DNA from: Lysobacteraceae bacterium
Lineage (GTDB): Bacteria > Pseudomonadota > Gammaproteobacteria > Xanthomonadales > Ahniellaceae
Reading direction: 5' to 3'
DNA: 37,815 nt
NCBI GenBank assembly: GCA_021299185.1
Contig: JAJTHZ010000139.1
Span: 1 to 37,815 of the forward strand
Made by a program: the position numbers and the translations under genes. The notes below the pieces were generated by a model. That model was given only the letters and a program-made list of their open reading frames with translations, did no database searches and was not told the DNA's origin. Positions 25,489 to 34,583 of the stretch are shown here, in pieces (positions within the stretch are counted from its first letter, which is position 1; the number at the start of each line of letters is the position of its first letter).

Positions 25489-26970
25489 GTGCCCACGAAC
25501 CCGCTGGACCAACTGCAGGCCCCGAGCCTGCTCAAGACCGACGCCCTGATCGGCGGCGCCTGGATCGCGGGCACGGCCCGCGTCGATGTGCTGGACCCGG
25601 CGACCGGCGCGAAGCTCGCCGATGTCGCGCGGCTCGGCGCCAGCGAGGCCACGGCCGCGATCGCGGCGGCGGATGCCGCCTGGCCCGCGTGGCGCGCGAC
25701 CACCGCCAAGGCGCGCGCGGCCATCCTGCGGCGCTGGTTCGACCTCGTGCAGCGGCACGCCGAGGACCTGGCCCGGATCATGACCGCCGAACAGGGCAAG
25801 CCACTGGCCGAGGCGCGCGCCGAGGTCGGCTTCGGCGCCAGTTTCATCGAGTGGTTCGCGGAAGAAGCGCGCCGCGTCTACGGCGAGACCATCCCCACCA
25901 CCGATCCCAACAAGCGCTACCTGGTGATCCGGCAGCCGATCGGCGTGTGCGCGGCGATCACCCCGTGGAACTTCCCGATCGCGATGATCACCCGCAAGGT
26001 CGCGCCGGCGCTGGCCGCGGGCAACGTGGTGGTGGTCAAGCCGGCCGAGGCCACGCCGCTGTGCGCGCTCGCGCTGGCCGAACTGGCGCAGCAGGCCGGG
26101 CTGCCACCGGGCGTGCTCAACGTGCTCACCTCCGACGCGGCAGGCGCGGTGGCCATCGGCAAGGCCTGGTGCGCGAGCAACACGGTGCGCCACCTGTCGT
26201 TCACCGGCTCCACCGAGGTCGGGCGCCTGCTCGCCGCGCAGTGCGCGCCGACGATCAAGAAGCTGGGCCTGGAACTCGGCGGCAACGCGCCCTTCATCGT
26301 CTTCGACGACGCCGACCTCGACAGCGCGGTCGAAGGCGCGACGCTCAGCAAGTACCGCAACGCCGGGCAGACCTGCGTGACCACCAACCGCTTCTACGTG
26401 CAGGCGGGCATCCACGATGCGTTCGTCGAGCGGCTCGCGGCGAAGGCGCGCGCGATCCGCCTCGGCAATGGCTTCGAGCCCGGCGTGGGCCAGGGCCCGC
26501 TGATCGACGCCGAGGCGGTGGCCAAGGTCGAGTCCCACGTCGCCGATGCGCTCGCGCGTGGCGCGCGGTTGGTGGCTGGCGGGACCCGCGCCCAGGAGAT
26601 CGGCGCTGGCTTCTACCGGCCCACCGTGCTGGCCGGGGTCACGCCGGAAATGCGCTGCGCGCGCGAGGAAACCTTCGGCCCGGTGGCTGCGGTGCTGCGC
26701 TTCGAGACCGAAGCCGAGGCGATCGCGCTGGCCAACGCCACCGAGTTCGGGCTCGCCAGTTACTTCTACAGCCGCGACGTCGGCCGCATCTTCCGCGTCG
26801 CCGAAGCGCTCGAGTACGGCATGGTCGGCATCAACACCGGACTGGTTTCGACCGCCGAAGTGCCGTTCGGCGGCGTCAAGCAGTCCGGGCTGGGACGCGA
26901 AGGCGCGCGCCAGGGCATCGACGAGTACGTCGAGACCAAGTACCTCTGCCTCGGCGACGTGCAGGCCTGA
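25489..26970 (+). CDS. GabD-family aldehyde dehydrogenase, candidate sulfolactaldehyde dehydrogenase
   Basis: The 493-aa product is an NAD(P)+-dependent aldehyde dehydrogenase of the succinate-semialdehyde (GabD) branch: N161 in TPWNFPIAM, E262 in LELGGNAPFIVFDDAD, C296 in NAGQTCV, plus PFGGVKQSGLGREG near the end. Enzymes of this branch also oxidise (S)-3-sulfolactaldehyde to sulfolactate in sulfoglycolysis; characterised cases include Pseudomonas putida SQ1 and the Rhizobium GabD homologue. It converges on glpK, 18 bases from the sulfonate operon. No separate sulfolactaldehyde oxidoreductase is in the window, so it is the obvious candidate. Ordinary succinate-semialdehyde oxidation is the alternative. 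GTG 25489 is my best start, without a strong ribosome binding site. Confidence 0.85.
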   Translation: MPTNPLDQLQAPSLLKTDALIGGAWIAGTARVDVLDPATGAKLADVARLGASEATAAIAAADAAWPAWRATTAKARAAILRRWFDLVQRHAEDLARIMTAEQGKPLAEARAEVGFGASFIEWFAEEARRVYGETIPTTDPNKRYLVIRQPIGVCAAITPWNFPIAMITRKVAPALAAGNVVVVKPAEATPLCALALAELAQQAGLPPGVLNVLTSDAAGAVAIGKAWCASNTVRHLSFTGSTEVGRLLAAQCAPTIKKLGLELGGNAPFIVFDDADLDSAVEGATLSKYRNAGQTCVTTNRFYVQAGIHDAFVERLAAKARAIRLGNGFEPGVGQGPLIDAEAVAKVESHVADALARGARLVAGGTRAQEIGAGFYRPTVLAGVTPEMRCAREETFGPVAAVLRFETEAEAIALANATEFGLASYFYSRDVGRIFRVAEALEYGMVGINTGLVSTAEVPFGGVKQSGLGREGARQGIDEYVETKYLCLGDVQA

Positions 26971-26986
26971 GCGCGCTGCGGCGCGC
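26971..26986. terminator. Possible hairpin between convergent gabD-like gene and glpK
   Basis: GCGCGC-TGCG-GCGCGC fills the 18-bp gap between the two stop codons. It has no T-run in either direction, so termination would need to be weak or Rho-dependent. Confidence 0.3.
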
Positions 26987-26988
26987 GA

Positions 26989-28473
26989 TCAGGGCTCGTC
27001 CCAGCCGCGCGCGCGCTCGACCGCGCGCGACCAGCGGCGCATCCGTTCGCCGGCCTCGTCGCGGCTGATCGACGGTTCGAACACCCGCTCGGCCTGCCAG
27101 CCTTCCGCGAGTTGCCCAATGGACGACCACACGCCGATCGCGAGCCCGGCGAGGTAGGCCGCGCCCAGCGCCGTGGTCTCGGTGACCCGCGGCCGCACCA
27201 CCGGCACGCCGAGCAGGTCGGCCTGGAACTGCATCAGGAGGTCGTTCACCGTCGCGCCACCGTCGACGCGCAGTTCGATCAGCGGCTGTTCGGCGTCGGC
27301 GCGCATCGCGGCCAGCACTTCGGCGCTCTGGAACGCGATCGCCTCCAGCGCCGCACGCGCGAGGTGGCCGCGCTGGGTGCCCCGCGTGATCCCGAGCACG
27401 GTGCCGCGCGCATAGGCATCCCAGTGCGGGCTGCCGAGCCCGGTGAAGGCCGGCACCATCAGCACGCCGCCGCTGTCGGGCACGCTGGCCGCGAGCGCCT
27501 CGACGTCGCTGGAGCGTTCGATCAGGCCCAGGCCGTCGCGCAGCCACTGCACCACGGCGCCGCCGACGAAGACGCTACCCTCCAGCGCATAGGATCGCGC
27601 GCCGAGGTCCCAGGCCACGGTCGTGAGCAGCCGGTGGCGCGAGCGCAACGGGCGCTCGCCGGTGTTCATGAGCATGAAGCAGCCCGTGCCATAGGTGTTC
27701 TTGGCCATGCCGGGGCGGAAGCAGGTCTGGCCGAACAGCGCGGCCTGCTGGTCGCCGGCGATGCCGGCGAGCGGTACCTCGTGGCCCTCGATCCGCGCGA
27801 AGAGGCCGGCGCGATTGGCCGACGGCAGGATGCGCGGCAGGCAGGCCGCGGGCACGTCGAACAGCGCCAGCATCTCCGGGTCCCAGCCGCCTTCGAGGTT
27901 CATCAGCAGGGTGCGGCTGGCGTTGCTGGCGTCGGTCACGTGGGCCTGCCCGCCGCTGAGCTTCCACGCCAGCCAACTGTCGACGGTGCCGAAGCACAGC
28001 TCGCCGCGCGCGGCGCGCTCGCGCGCGCCCGGCAGATGGTCGAGCAGCCAGGCGAGCTTGGTGCCGGAGAAGTACGGATCGAGCAGCAGCCCGGTGCGCG
28101 CCGCGACCCGCGCCTCGTGCCCGGCGGTGCGCAGCGCGTCGCAGCGCTCCGCGGTGCGCCGGTCCTGCCAGACGATCGCCGGCGCCACCGGATGGCCCGT
28201 CGCGCGATCCCACAGCACGACGGTTTCGCGCTGGTTGGTGATGCCGACCGCGGCGATCTCCCGGGCCGCGACGCCGGCCCGCGCCAGCACCTCGGCGATC
28301 GTGCTCGCCTGCGAGACCCAGATCTCGTCGGCGTCGTGCTCGACCCAGCCGGGCCGCGGGTAGTGCTGCGCGAACTCGCGCTGCGCGACGGCGACGATGC
28401 GGCCTTCGCGATCGAACAGGATCGAGCGCGAACTGGTGGTGCCCTGGTCCAGCGCGAGGATGTAGCGCGACAT
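26989..28473 (-). CDS. glpK: Glycerol kinase
   Basis: GlpK phosphorylates glycerol to sn-glycerol 3-phosphate with ATP. The 494-aa FGGY-family protein starts [21 protein letters not shown] and shows NQRET in the glycerol pocket, [22 protein letters not shown], and the C-terminal signature [10 protein letters not shown]...[19 protein letters not shown]. It is the last gene of the operon that begins at suyA, 31 bases after glpD. In this setting it would trap glycerol released from sulfoquinovosyl glycerol (inference). Confidence 0.95.
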   Translation of the reverse strand: MSRYILALDQGTTSSRSILFDREGRIVAVAQREFAQHYPRPGWVEHDADEIWVSQASTIAEVLARAGVAAREIAAVGITNQRETVVLWDRATGHPVAPAIVWQDRRTAERCDALRTAGHEARVAARTGLLLDPYFSGTKLAWLLDHLPGARERAARGELCFGTVDSWLAWKLSGGQAHVTDASNASRTLLMNLEGGWDPEMLALFDVPAACLPRILPSANRAGLFARIEGHEVPLAGIAGDQQAALFGQTCFRPGMAKNTYGTGCFMLMNTGERPLRSRHRLLTTVAWDLGARSYALEGSVFVGGAVVQWLRDGLGLIERSSDVEALAASVPDSGGVLMVPAFTGLGSPHWDAYARGTVLGITRGTQRGHLARAALEAIAFQSAEVLAAMRADAEQPLIELRVDGGATVNDLLMQFQADLLGVPVVRPRVTETTALGAAYLAGLAIGVWSSIGQLAEGWQAERVFEPSISRDEAGERMRRWSRAVERARGWDEP

Positions 28474-28504
28474 GGCGAGTCTCCGGGTGCGGGCGCCGCC
28501 GCGC

Positions 28505-30010
28505 TCAGGCGCGCTGCGCGGCGATCCAGTGGTCGAGTGTGCCCGCCGCCGCGGGGCCGAGGTGCAGGCCGAGCTTGCTGCGCCGCCACAGGATGTCGTC
28601 GGCGGTGAGCGCCCATTCCTCGCGCATCAGGTATTCGATCTCGGCGGCATGCAGGCCCGGCAGCACCGCCTCGCCGAGGTCCGCGAGGCCCGTCGCGGTG
28701 CCGACGATCTTGCGCATGCGCGTGCCGTAGGCGCGCGCGAGGCGCAGCCGCAGCGGCGCGGGCAGCCACGGCCAGCGCGTTGCGGCCACCTCGAGGAAGC
28801 GCGCGAAGTCGGCCTGCGGCAGGTCGCCGCCCGGCAAGGGTGCGCCGGCGGTCCAGCGCGGGCGGCTGGCGCCCAGCGCGGTCGCGATGCGATCGACCGC
28901 TTCCTCGGCCAGCACGCGGAAGGTGGTCAGCTTGCCGCCGAACACCGACAGCGCCGGCGCGCCGACCTGGTCGAGTTCGAACACGTAGTCGCGGGTCACG
29001 CTGGACGGATCGTCGGACTCGTCTTCGAGCAGCGGACGCAGGCCGGCGAAGCTCCAGACCACGTCGGCGGGGCCGATCCGGCGCTCGAAGTACTGGTTCG
29101 CCATGCCGCAAAGATAATCGACCTCGGCGGCGCCGATGCGCGCCGTGCCGGGCCCGTCGGTGTGCTCGACGTCGGTGGTGCCGATCAGGGTGAAGTCCTG
29201 CTCGTAGGGCAGCGCGAAGACGATGCGCCGGTCCGGCGCCTGGAAGATGTAGGCATGCTCGTGCGCGAACAGACGCCGCACCACGATGTGGCTGCCCTTG
29301 ACCAGACGCACGCCGTTGCGTGCCTTCACCGGCGAGCGATCACGCAGGAACTCGGCCGCCCACGGGCCTGCGGCATTGACCAGCGCGCGCGCGGCGACCT
29401 CGGTGCGGCCGTCCGGACCGGCGAGCACCGCGCGCCAGTGCCGCTCGCGCCGCACCGACTCGCAGCGCGTGCGGGTGAGCACCGTGGCGCCGCGTTCGCG
29501 CGCGTCCACGGCGTTGAGCACCACCAGCCGCGCGTCGTCGACCCAGCCGTCGGAGTATTCGTAGCCGCGGCGGAAGCGCGGCGCCAGCGGTGCGCCGGCG
29601 GGATGCGCGCGCAGGTCGATCCCGCGCGAGCCGGGCAGGCGCCGGCGGCGCGCCAGGTGGTCGTACAGGAACAGCCCGATGCGGATCATCCAGTCCGGCC
29701 GCAGGTGCGCGTCGTGGGGCATCACGAAGCGCATCGGCCACATGATGTGCGGGGCCGCATCAATCAGGCGCTCGCGCTCGGCGAGTGCCTTGCGCACCAG
29801 GCGGAACTCGTGGTGCTCGAGGTAGCGCAGCCCGCCGTGGATCAGTTTGGTGCTGGCCGACGAGGTGTGGCCGGCGAGGTCGTCCTGCTCGACCAGCAGC
29901 ACCTTCAGCCCGCGGCCGGCGGCATCGCGCGCGATGCCCGCGCCGTTGATGCCGCCGCCGACCACCAGCAGGTCGAAGACCTCGTTGCCGATCGCCGCGG
30001 CGTCAGTCAT
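28505..30010 (-). CDS. glpD: Aerobic glycerol-3-phosphate dehydrogenase
   Basis: GlpD is the membrane-associated FAD enzyme that oxidises glycerol 3-phosphate to DHAP and passes electrons to quinone. The 501-aa product has the FAD-binding [19 protein letters not shown] near the start, then [16 protein letters not shown], and a C-terminal DAO_C domain (about 385-490). It starts at ATG 30010, overlapping the yeiH-like stop by 8 bases, so translation is coupled to the sulfonate genes. DHAP is also the non-sulfonated product of the predicted aldolase, so both branches meet here. Confidence 0.95.
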   Translation of the reverse strand: MTDAAAIGNEVFDLLVVGGGINGAGIARDAAGRGLKVLLVEQDDLAGHTSSASTKLIHGGLRYLEHHEFRLVRKALAERERLIDAAPHIMWPMRFVMPHDAHLRPDWMIRIGLFLYDHLARRRRLPGSRGIDLRAHPAGAPLAPRFRRGYEYSDGWVDDARLVVLNAVDARERGATVLTRTRCESVRRERHWRAVLAGPDGRTEVAARALVNAAGPWAAEFLRDRSPVKARNGVRLVKGSHIVVRRLFAHEHAYIFQAPDRRIVFALPYEQDFTLIGTTDVEHTDGPGTARIGAAEVDYLCGMANQYFERRIGPADVVWSFAGLRPLLEDESDDPSSVTRDYVFELDQVGAPALSVFGGKLTTFRVLAEEAVDRIATALGASRPRWTAGAPLPGGDLPQADFARFLEVAATRWPWLPAPLRLRLARAYGTRMRKIVGTATGLADLGEAVLPGLHAAEIEYLMREEWALTADDILWRRSKLGLHLGPAAAGTLDHWIAAQRA

Positions 30011-31001
30011 AGACCAGGCCCACCAGCGCGAAGGCGAGCGTGCCGATGAACACCGTCGCCGCCGCGCCCAGCGCGAGCGGCCGCCAGCCCTGCGCGCGGA
30101 GCGAACGCAGGTCGGTTTCCAGCCCGACCGCGACGAGCGCGACGGCGAGCAAGGCCTGCGACAGCCACGCCAGCGCGACCCGCGCCGCGTCCGGCAGGAT
30201 GTCCGCGCTGGCGACGCACACCATTGCCACGAAGCCGAAGGCGAACCACGGCACGGGCACCGCGGAAGCGCCACCGCCCGCCCGGCGCGCCAGCACCAGC
30301 CCCAGCAACAGCACCATCGGCGCCAGCATCAGCACGCGCGCGAGCTTGCTCGCCATGCCGTACTGCCCCGCCTCGTCGCCGAGCGCGAATGCCGCGGCGA
30401 CGACCTGCGCGACTTCGTGCACCGACGCGCCGATCCAGACCCCGTAGGCCTGGTCCGTCATGCCCGCCAGGGCACCGACCAGCGGGAAGCCCAGCATCGC
30501 GACGGTGCCGAAGAGCGTGACCACGCCGAGCGCATAGGCCACCGATTCGCTGCGGTCGCGCACCACGGCGTTCATCGCCACCGCCGCCGACGCGCCGCAG
30601 ATCGAGGTGCCCGCCGCGATCAGCATCGACAGCCCGGCGTCGACCCCGAGCAGGCGCCCGATGGCGAGCGTGAAGCCGAAGGTCAGCACCACGCAGGCCA
30701 CCAGCAGCGCCACGCCGGCGGGCGTGATCGCCAGCAGTTGCGCCAGCGTGAGTTGCAGGCCGAGCAGGACGATGCCGATGCGCAACGGACGGCGCAGGCA
30801 GGCGGCGATGCCGGGCCCGGCGGCGGCCGGCACGCCGCGCAGGTTGCGCCAGGCCGCGCCGAGCACGATGGCGAGCATCAAGGCGCCCGGCGCCCACTCC
30901 GGGAAGGCCGCGCGGATTCCGAAGGCGAGCGCCGCCAGCGCACCGGCCAGCGCCAGCCCGGGCAGCAGCGCGGCCGGGCCTGCTGCGCCGGCCGGGCTCA
31001 T
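30003..31001 (-). CDS. YeiH-family putative sulfate/sulfite exporter
   Basis: The 332-aa product has about ten membrane helices and the family core TSICGASAAVAMNAVV, with WIGASVHEVAQVVAA downstream. This is the YeiH/UPF0324 family, often annotated as putative sulfate exporters and repeatedly found beside sulfonate-desulfonation genes. Here it would remove sulfite (or sulfate) released by SuyAB. Transport has not been shown for most members, so the substrate is inferred from context. Its ATG overlaps the slcC stop by four bases. Confidence 0.85.
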   Translation of the reverse strand: MSPAGAAGPAALLPGLALAGALAALAFGIRAAFPEWAPGALMLAIVLGAAWRNLRGVPAAAGPGIAACLRRPLRIGIVLLGLQLTLAQLLAITPAGVALLVACVVLTFGFTLAIGRLLGVDAGLSMLIAAGTSICGASAAVAMNAVVRDRSESVAYALGVVTLFGTVAMLGFPLVGALAGMTDQAYGVWIGASVHEVAQVVAAAFALGDEAGQYGMASKLARVLMLAPMVLLLGLVLARRAGGGASAVPVPWFAFGFVAMVCVASADILPDAARVALAWLSQALLAVALVAVGLETDLRSLRAQGWRPLALGAAATVFIGTLAFALVGLVYD

Positions 31002-31924
31002 CCGGCCAGTCGGGCGGCCACGGCCTGTGCGATCACCGCGCTCACCCGCTCGTTGGATTCGACGGTCACGCCGGCGATGTGCGGCGTCAGCAGGAGATTC
31101 GGCACGCCGGCGAACAGGCGGCCGGCCGCCGCATCGACCGGCTCGCGTTCGAACACGTCGAGCGCGGCGCCGCCGAGGCGGCCGCCGCGCAGGGCGTCGA
31201 CCAGCGCGGCCTCGTCCACCACCCCGCCGCGCGCTGCGTTGATCAGGATCGCGTCCGGCTTCATGCGCGCCAGCGCGGCGGCATCGACGAGACGCGTGGT
31301 CGCCGGCGTCAGCGGCACATGCAGGCTCACCACGTCGCTGTGTGCCAGCAGGTCGGCCAGCGGAAGGTTGCGCACGCCCTCCCACGCCGGATGGTCGGCG
31401 GGCAGGAAGGGATCGTGGGCGGCGATCGACATCCCGAGCGCGCGGGCGTGGATCGCAGTCTGCCTGGCGATGGCGCCGTAGCCGACCAGGCCCAACTGCT
31501 TGCCCGACAGCTCGCGACCCATCAGGCGTTGGCGCGGCCACTCGCCGGCGGCGACCGCGTCGCTCGCGAACCAGGCGCGGCGCAGCAGCACCAGCGCCGC
31601 GGTGACCACGTATTCGGCGACCGCGAGGTCGTTGGCGCCGGTGGCGGGGAACACGGCGATGCCGCGCGCCTCGCAGGCACCGACGTCGATGTTGTCGAGG
31701 CCGACACCGAGGCGCCCGACCACGGTGAGGCGCGCCGCCGCCTCGAGCAGCGCACCGCGCACCTGGGTGCGGTTGCGCACCACCAGCGCGCGCGCGTCGG
31801 CCACCGCCGCGCGCAGTGCATCCGGCTGGTCGACCAGCGTCGGGGCGTAGTGCACGTCGAAGCCGGACAGGTGCGCGCGGATCGCGGCCTCGTCCATGAA
31901 CTCGGTGATCACGATGTCGGCCAT
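30998..31924 (-). CDS. slcC: (S)-sulfolactate dehydrogenase (D-2-hydroxyacid dehydrogenase family)
   Basis: SlcC oxidises (S)-3-sulfolactate to sulfopyruvate with NAD+. The 308-aa product is a 2-hydroxyacid dehydrogenase: Rossmann loop GLVGYGAIA (145-153), catalytic R232 in NAARGGVVDE, a glutamate in DVFEREP, and H282 in TPHIAG. It has VGRLGVGLDNID in the substrate domain. By sequence alone it could be a phosphoglycerate dehydrogenase-like enzyme. The specific name rests on its place between comC and the exporter, an arrangement described for sulfolactate degraders such as Chromohalobacter. GAGGAAGC lies about 7 bases upstream. Confidence 0.8.
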   Translation of the reverse strand: MADIVITEFMDEAAIRAHLSGFDVHYAPTLVDQPDALRAAVADARALVVRNRTQVRGALLEAAARLTVVGRLGVGLDNIDVGACEARGIAVFPATGANDLAVAEYVVTAALVLLRRAWFASDAVAAGEWPRQRLMGRELSGKQLGLVGYGAIARQTAIHARALGMSIAAHDPFLPADHPAWEGVRNLPLADLLAHSDVVSLHVPLTPATTRLVDAAALARMKPDAILINAARGGVVDEAALVDALRGGRLGGAALDVFEREPVDAAAGRLFAGVPNLLLTPHIAGVTVESNERVSAVIAQAVAARLAG

Positions 31925-31953
31925 CGGGCTTCCTCGGAGGCGTTCGCGCGGGC

Positions 31954-32970
31954 TCAGGCCGGCGGCAACAGGGCGCGGATCGCGGCGTGCAGTTCGCCCG
32001 GGACCGTGAGGCCCTCGCGCGCGGCGCGCGCGCGCAGCGCGAGGCGCCGCTCGCCGGGCAGCCGCACCTCGGGCTCGTCGGCGATCGCGTCCAGCAGCAC
32101 GCCGATGCGTTGCGCGTAGGCGCCGCCCGACAGCGGCCCGGGATCCAGCGCGACCAGCACCTGGCCCATGTCGGGCGGACCGCCCTGGTCGTCGAAGAAC
32201 GAACTGGCCTCCCAGCCCCAGGCCGACCCGGTGACCGCGGCGGCGAGGATTTCGACCATCAGCGCCAGCGCCGCGCCCTTCGCGCCGCCGATCGGCGACA
32301 GCGTGCCGGCGAGCGCCGCCGACGGATCGGTGGTCGGCTGTCCCGCCGCGTCCACCGCCCAGCCTTCAGGGATCGGCTCGCCGGCCTTCTGCGCGGCCAC
32401 GATCTTGCCGCGTGCGGCGACCGACAGCGCGAGGTCGATCACCAGCGGCGCACGGGAATCAGTCAGCGGTGCGGCGAAAGCAAGCGGATTGGTGCCCAGC
32501 AGCGGTCGCCGGCCACCCCACAGCGCCATCGCCTTCGGCGTATTGCCGAGCACCAGCCCGACCAGGCCGGCCGCGGCGAGTCGCTCCGCGTGCGCGCCGG
32601 CCTGCCCGAAGTGGTGCGAGCGATGCAGCACGGCCACCGCGATGCCGCTGGTGCGCGCCAGCGGCACCAGCGCCGCGATCGCCGCGTCGATCGCGGGATA
32701 GGCGAAGCCATGGCCGGCATCGACCCGCAGCGCGGCGGCCGCGACCTGCTCCACGCGCGGCACGGCACGACCGTCGACCTTGCCGCAGCGCGCATGCAGC
32801 GCGTAGGTGCTCACCCGCGACAGTCCATGGCCCGCCTGCCCGTCCGCCTCGGCGGCGACCAGGGCCTTCGCGGTGGCGCGCGCGCTGGCGTCCGAAGCGC
32901 CGCTGTGCGCCAGCGCGGCGGCGGCCAGCGCCTCGGCGTCCCCGAGGCTGAGCTGCACCGGATCGACCAC
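31954..32970 (-). CDS. comC: (R)-sulfolactate / sulfopyruvate reductase (Ldh2 family)
   Basis: ComC interconverts sulfopyruvate and (R)-3-sulfolactate. The 338-aa product belongs to the malate/L-lactate dehydrogenase (Ldh2) family, which has a non-Rossmann NAD(P) fold: EADGQAGHGLSRVSTY near the start, the active-site HRSHHFGQAG, and WGGRRPLLGTNPLAFA, IGGAKGAALALMVE. Other family members act on malate, ureidoglycolate or 2,3-diketogulonate; the neighbours make the sulfonate substrate far more likely. I chose GTG 32970, 11 bases after the suyB stop, because the domain begins there and the frame upstream lies inside suyB. Confidence 0.8.
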   Translation of the reverse strand: MVDPVQLSLGDAEALAAAALAHSGASDASARATAKALVAAEADGQAGHGLSRVSTYALHARCGKVDGRAVPRVEQVAAAALRVDAGHGFAYPAIDAAIAALVPLARTSGIAVAVLHRSHHFGQAGAHAERLAAAGLVGLVLGNTPKAMALWGGRRPLLGTNPLAFAAPLTDSRAPLVIDLALSVAARGKIVAAQKAGEPIPEGWAVDAAGQPTTDPSAALAGTLSPIGGAKGAALALMVEILAAAVTGSAWGWEASSFFDDQGGPPDMGQVLVALDPGPLSGGAYAQRIGVLLDAIADEPEVRLPGERRLALRARAAREGLTVPGELHAAIRALLPPA

Positions 32971-32981
32971 GGACGCCGGAC

Positions 32982-34154
32982 TCAGGCGCTGCGGTAGAGC
33001 TTGGTCATCACGAACTCGCGGTGACCCAGCGCCTCGGCGGCGGTCAGGCGACCGTTGGCCGTGTGCACGATCATGTCGATCAGCGCGTCGCCCGCCTGGT
33101 CGATGGTCATCGCGCGGCGCACGATGCCGGAGACGTCGACGTCGACGTGCTCGGACATCAGGCGCACCGTGCGCGGGTTCCCGGTGACCTTGATCACCGG
33201 CATGATCGGGTTGCCGATCACGTTGCCCTGGCCGGTGGGGAAGATGTGCAGCACGTAGCCGGCCGCGGCCTGCAGGGTGCAGCACTCGGCCGCCGCCGAC
33301 GAGGTGTCCATGAAGTACAGCCCGGGGCCCGCGGCCGGCGCTTCGGCCGGCTGCAGCACGTCGATGAAGCTGACCTTCTTGCCGATCTTCTCGAGGTTGC
33401 CGAGGGCCTTTTCCTCGATCGTGGTCAGTCCGCCGGCGATGTTGCCCTTGGTCGGCTGGCTGTCGGAGAGGTCCGAGGTCTTGTGCGCCTCGATCACCTC
33501 GTCCTGGTAGGCCTTCCAGGTGCGCATGAACTTCTCGCGCACCGCCGGCGTGGCGGCGCGCGCGGCCGCGAGGTGCTCGGCACCGGTCAGTTCGGAGGTC
33601 TCGCCGAAGCAGCCGTAGAGGCCGGCCGGGATCAGCTTGTCGTACATGTTGCCGACGGTCGGGCAGGACGCCAGCCCGGTGGTGGTGTCGGACTCGCCGC
33701 ACTTGGCGGCGATCCACAGTTCCGACAGGTCGCACTCGACCCGCAGTTGGCCGGAAGTCTGGTGCACGAACTCCTTGGCCTTGCGCGACGCCGCGGCGAT
33801 GGTGGCGATGTCGCCGTTGCCCTCGATCCAGAAACCGGCCACCGGCTTGCCGGTGGCGGCGATGCCGTCGACGATCCGCTTCGTCCAGCCCGGCTCGATG
33901 CCGATCACGATGCAGGCGGCGACGTTGGGGTTGGCGCCGGTGCCGATCATGGTGCGGAAGTGCAGCTCGAGGTCCTCGCCGAACTGCAGGCGGCCGTAGG
34001 CGTGCGGCAGGGCGATGGTGCCCTGGATGTGCGCGGCAACCGCCTCGCAGGCGGCGTTGGAAATGTCGTCGACCGGCAGGATGGCGACGTAGCTGCGCAC
34101 GCCGACCCGGCCGTTCTCGCGCCGGTAGGCCAAGATCTTGCGATTGCTGCTCAT
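32982..34154 (-). CDS. suyB: (R)-sulfolactate sulfo-lyase, large subunit
   Basis: SuyB is the catalytic subunit of the enzyme that splits (R)-3-sulfolactate into pyruvate and sulfite. The 390-aa product belongs to the UxaA/altronate dehydratase large-domain family: [19 protein letters not shown] at the start, conserved [14 protein letters not shown] and [14 protein letters not shown], and [12 protein letters not shown]...KVTGNP near the end. The cysteines of these segments are probable metal ligands. Length equals known SuyB proteins. AAGGAG lies about 8 bases before the ATG, 19 bases after suyA. Altronate or galactarate dehydration is the alternative, made unlikely by comC and slcC next door. 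Confidence 0.88.
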   Translation of the reverse strand: MSSNRKILAYRRENGRVGVRSYVAILPVDDISNAACEAVAAHIQGTIALPHAYGRLQFGEDLELHFRTMIGTGANPNVAACIVIGIEPGWTKRIVDGIAATGKPVAGFWIEGNGDIATIAAASRKAKEFVHQTSGQLRVECDLSELWIAAKCGESDTTTGLASCPTVGNMYDKLIPAGLYGCFGETSELTGAEHLAAARAATPAVREKFMRTWKAYQDEVIEAHKTSDLSDSQPTKGNIAGGLTTIEEKALGNLEKIGKKVSFIDVLQPAEAPAAGPGLYFMDTSSAAAECCTLQAAAGYVLHIFPTGQGNVIGNPIMPVIKVTGNPRTVRLMSEHVDVDVSGIVRRAMTIDQAGDALIDMIVHTANGRLTAAEALGHREFVMTKLYRSA

Positions 34155-34173
34155 GTGCTTGGGCTCCTTGGGC

Positions 34174-34461
34174 TCACCAGCGCTTGGTCTTGAGGTTGTG
34201 GACATGCACGTGCTCGCCGCGCTTCACCGGGGCGACGATGCGCCCGATGTCCTGTCCGTACTTGATGACCGTGTCGCCGACGCCGAGGTCGGCCAGCGCG
34301 ACCTTGTGCCCGATCGGCACGTCCATCGACACCACGAGGCGGAAGTCGCTGTTGTCGTGGGTGACCACGCACAGCATGTCGGTGCCGGCCACCAGGCCCT
34401 CCACCACCACGACCCCGACGTTGTCGGCCGGGTCGTGCACCAGCAGATGCGGAACGCTCAC
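34174..34461 (-). CDS. suyA: (R)-sulfolactate sulfo-lyase, small subunit
   Basis: SuyA is the small SAF-domain subunit paired with SuyB. The 95-aa product has the UxaA small-domain features: [20 protein letters not shown] in the middle and [16 protein letters not shown] at the C terminus, including the metal-binding histidines of the HVHN motif. The start is GTG 34461, with GGAGG 5 bases upstream. It is the first gene of a seven-gene minus-strand operon and lies divergent to the GntR regulator across 122 bases. Confidence 0.88.
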   Translation of the reverse strand: MSVPHLLVHDPADNVGVVVVEGLVAGTDMLCVVTHDNSDFRLVVSMDVPIGHKVALADLGVGDTVIKYGQDIGRIVAPVKRGEHVHVHNLKTKRW

Positions 34462-34481
34462 ACGGGCCTCCGGTTGCAGTC

Positions 34482-34510
34482 ATGTAACTCTTGTAGATCA
34501 CATAATACAT
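34482..34510. promoter_or_regulatory. Candidate operator/promoter between suyA and gntR
   Basis: This is the only AT-rich island in the 122-bp divergent gap. It holds ATGTA (34482-34486) and TACAT (34506-34510) as a 19-bp-spaced inverted repeat, and CTTGTAGATCACAT, which resembles the TTGT...ACA sites of HutC-type regulators. A minus-strand -10 (TGTATT/TATTAT, 34509-34502) with TTGCGC 17 bases upstream could serve suyA. The site is proposed by inspection only. Confidence 0.4.
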
Positions 34511-34583
34511 CAGATGCTGGACGCGGGCGCAAGCCAGCGCGTAACCTTCCGCCGTCGCGCCACACAGGTCCAGCCGCCCCGCC

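Noticed and set aside
23800-26538. A 912-codon open frame on the minus strand
   Set aside because: It runs antisense through the DUF2339 end, DUF3999 and the aldehyde dehydrogenase. Its composition is the Arg/Ala/Gly/His-rich pattern of shadow frames in high-GC DNA and shows no domain.
32982-34461. suyAB as altronate or galactarate dehydratase subunits
   Set aside because: The family is the same, but split subunits of 95 and 390 aa beside comC, slcC and a YeiH transporter match sulfolactate sulfo-lyase operons, and no hexuronate genes are present.
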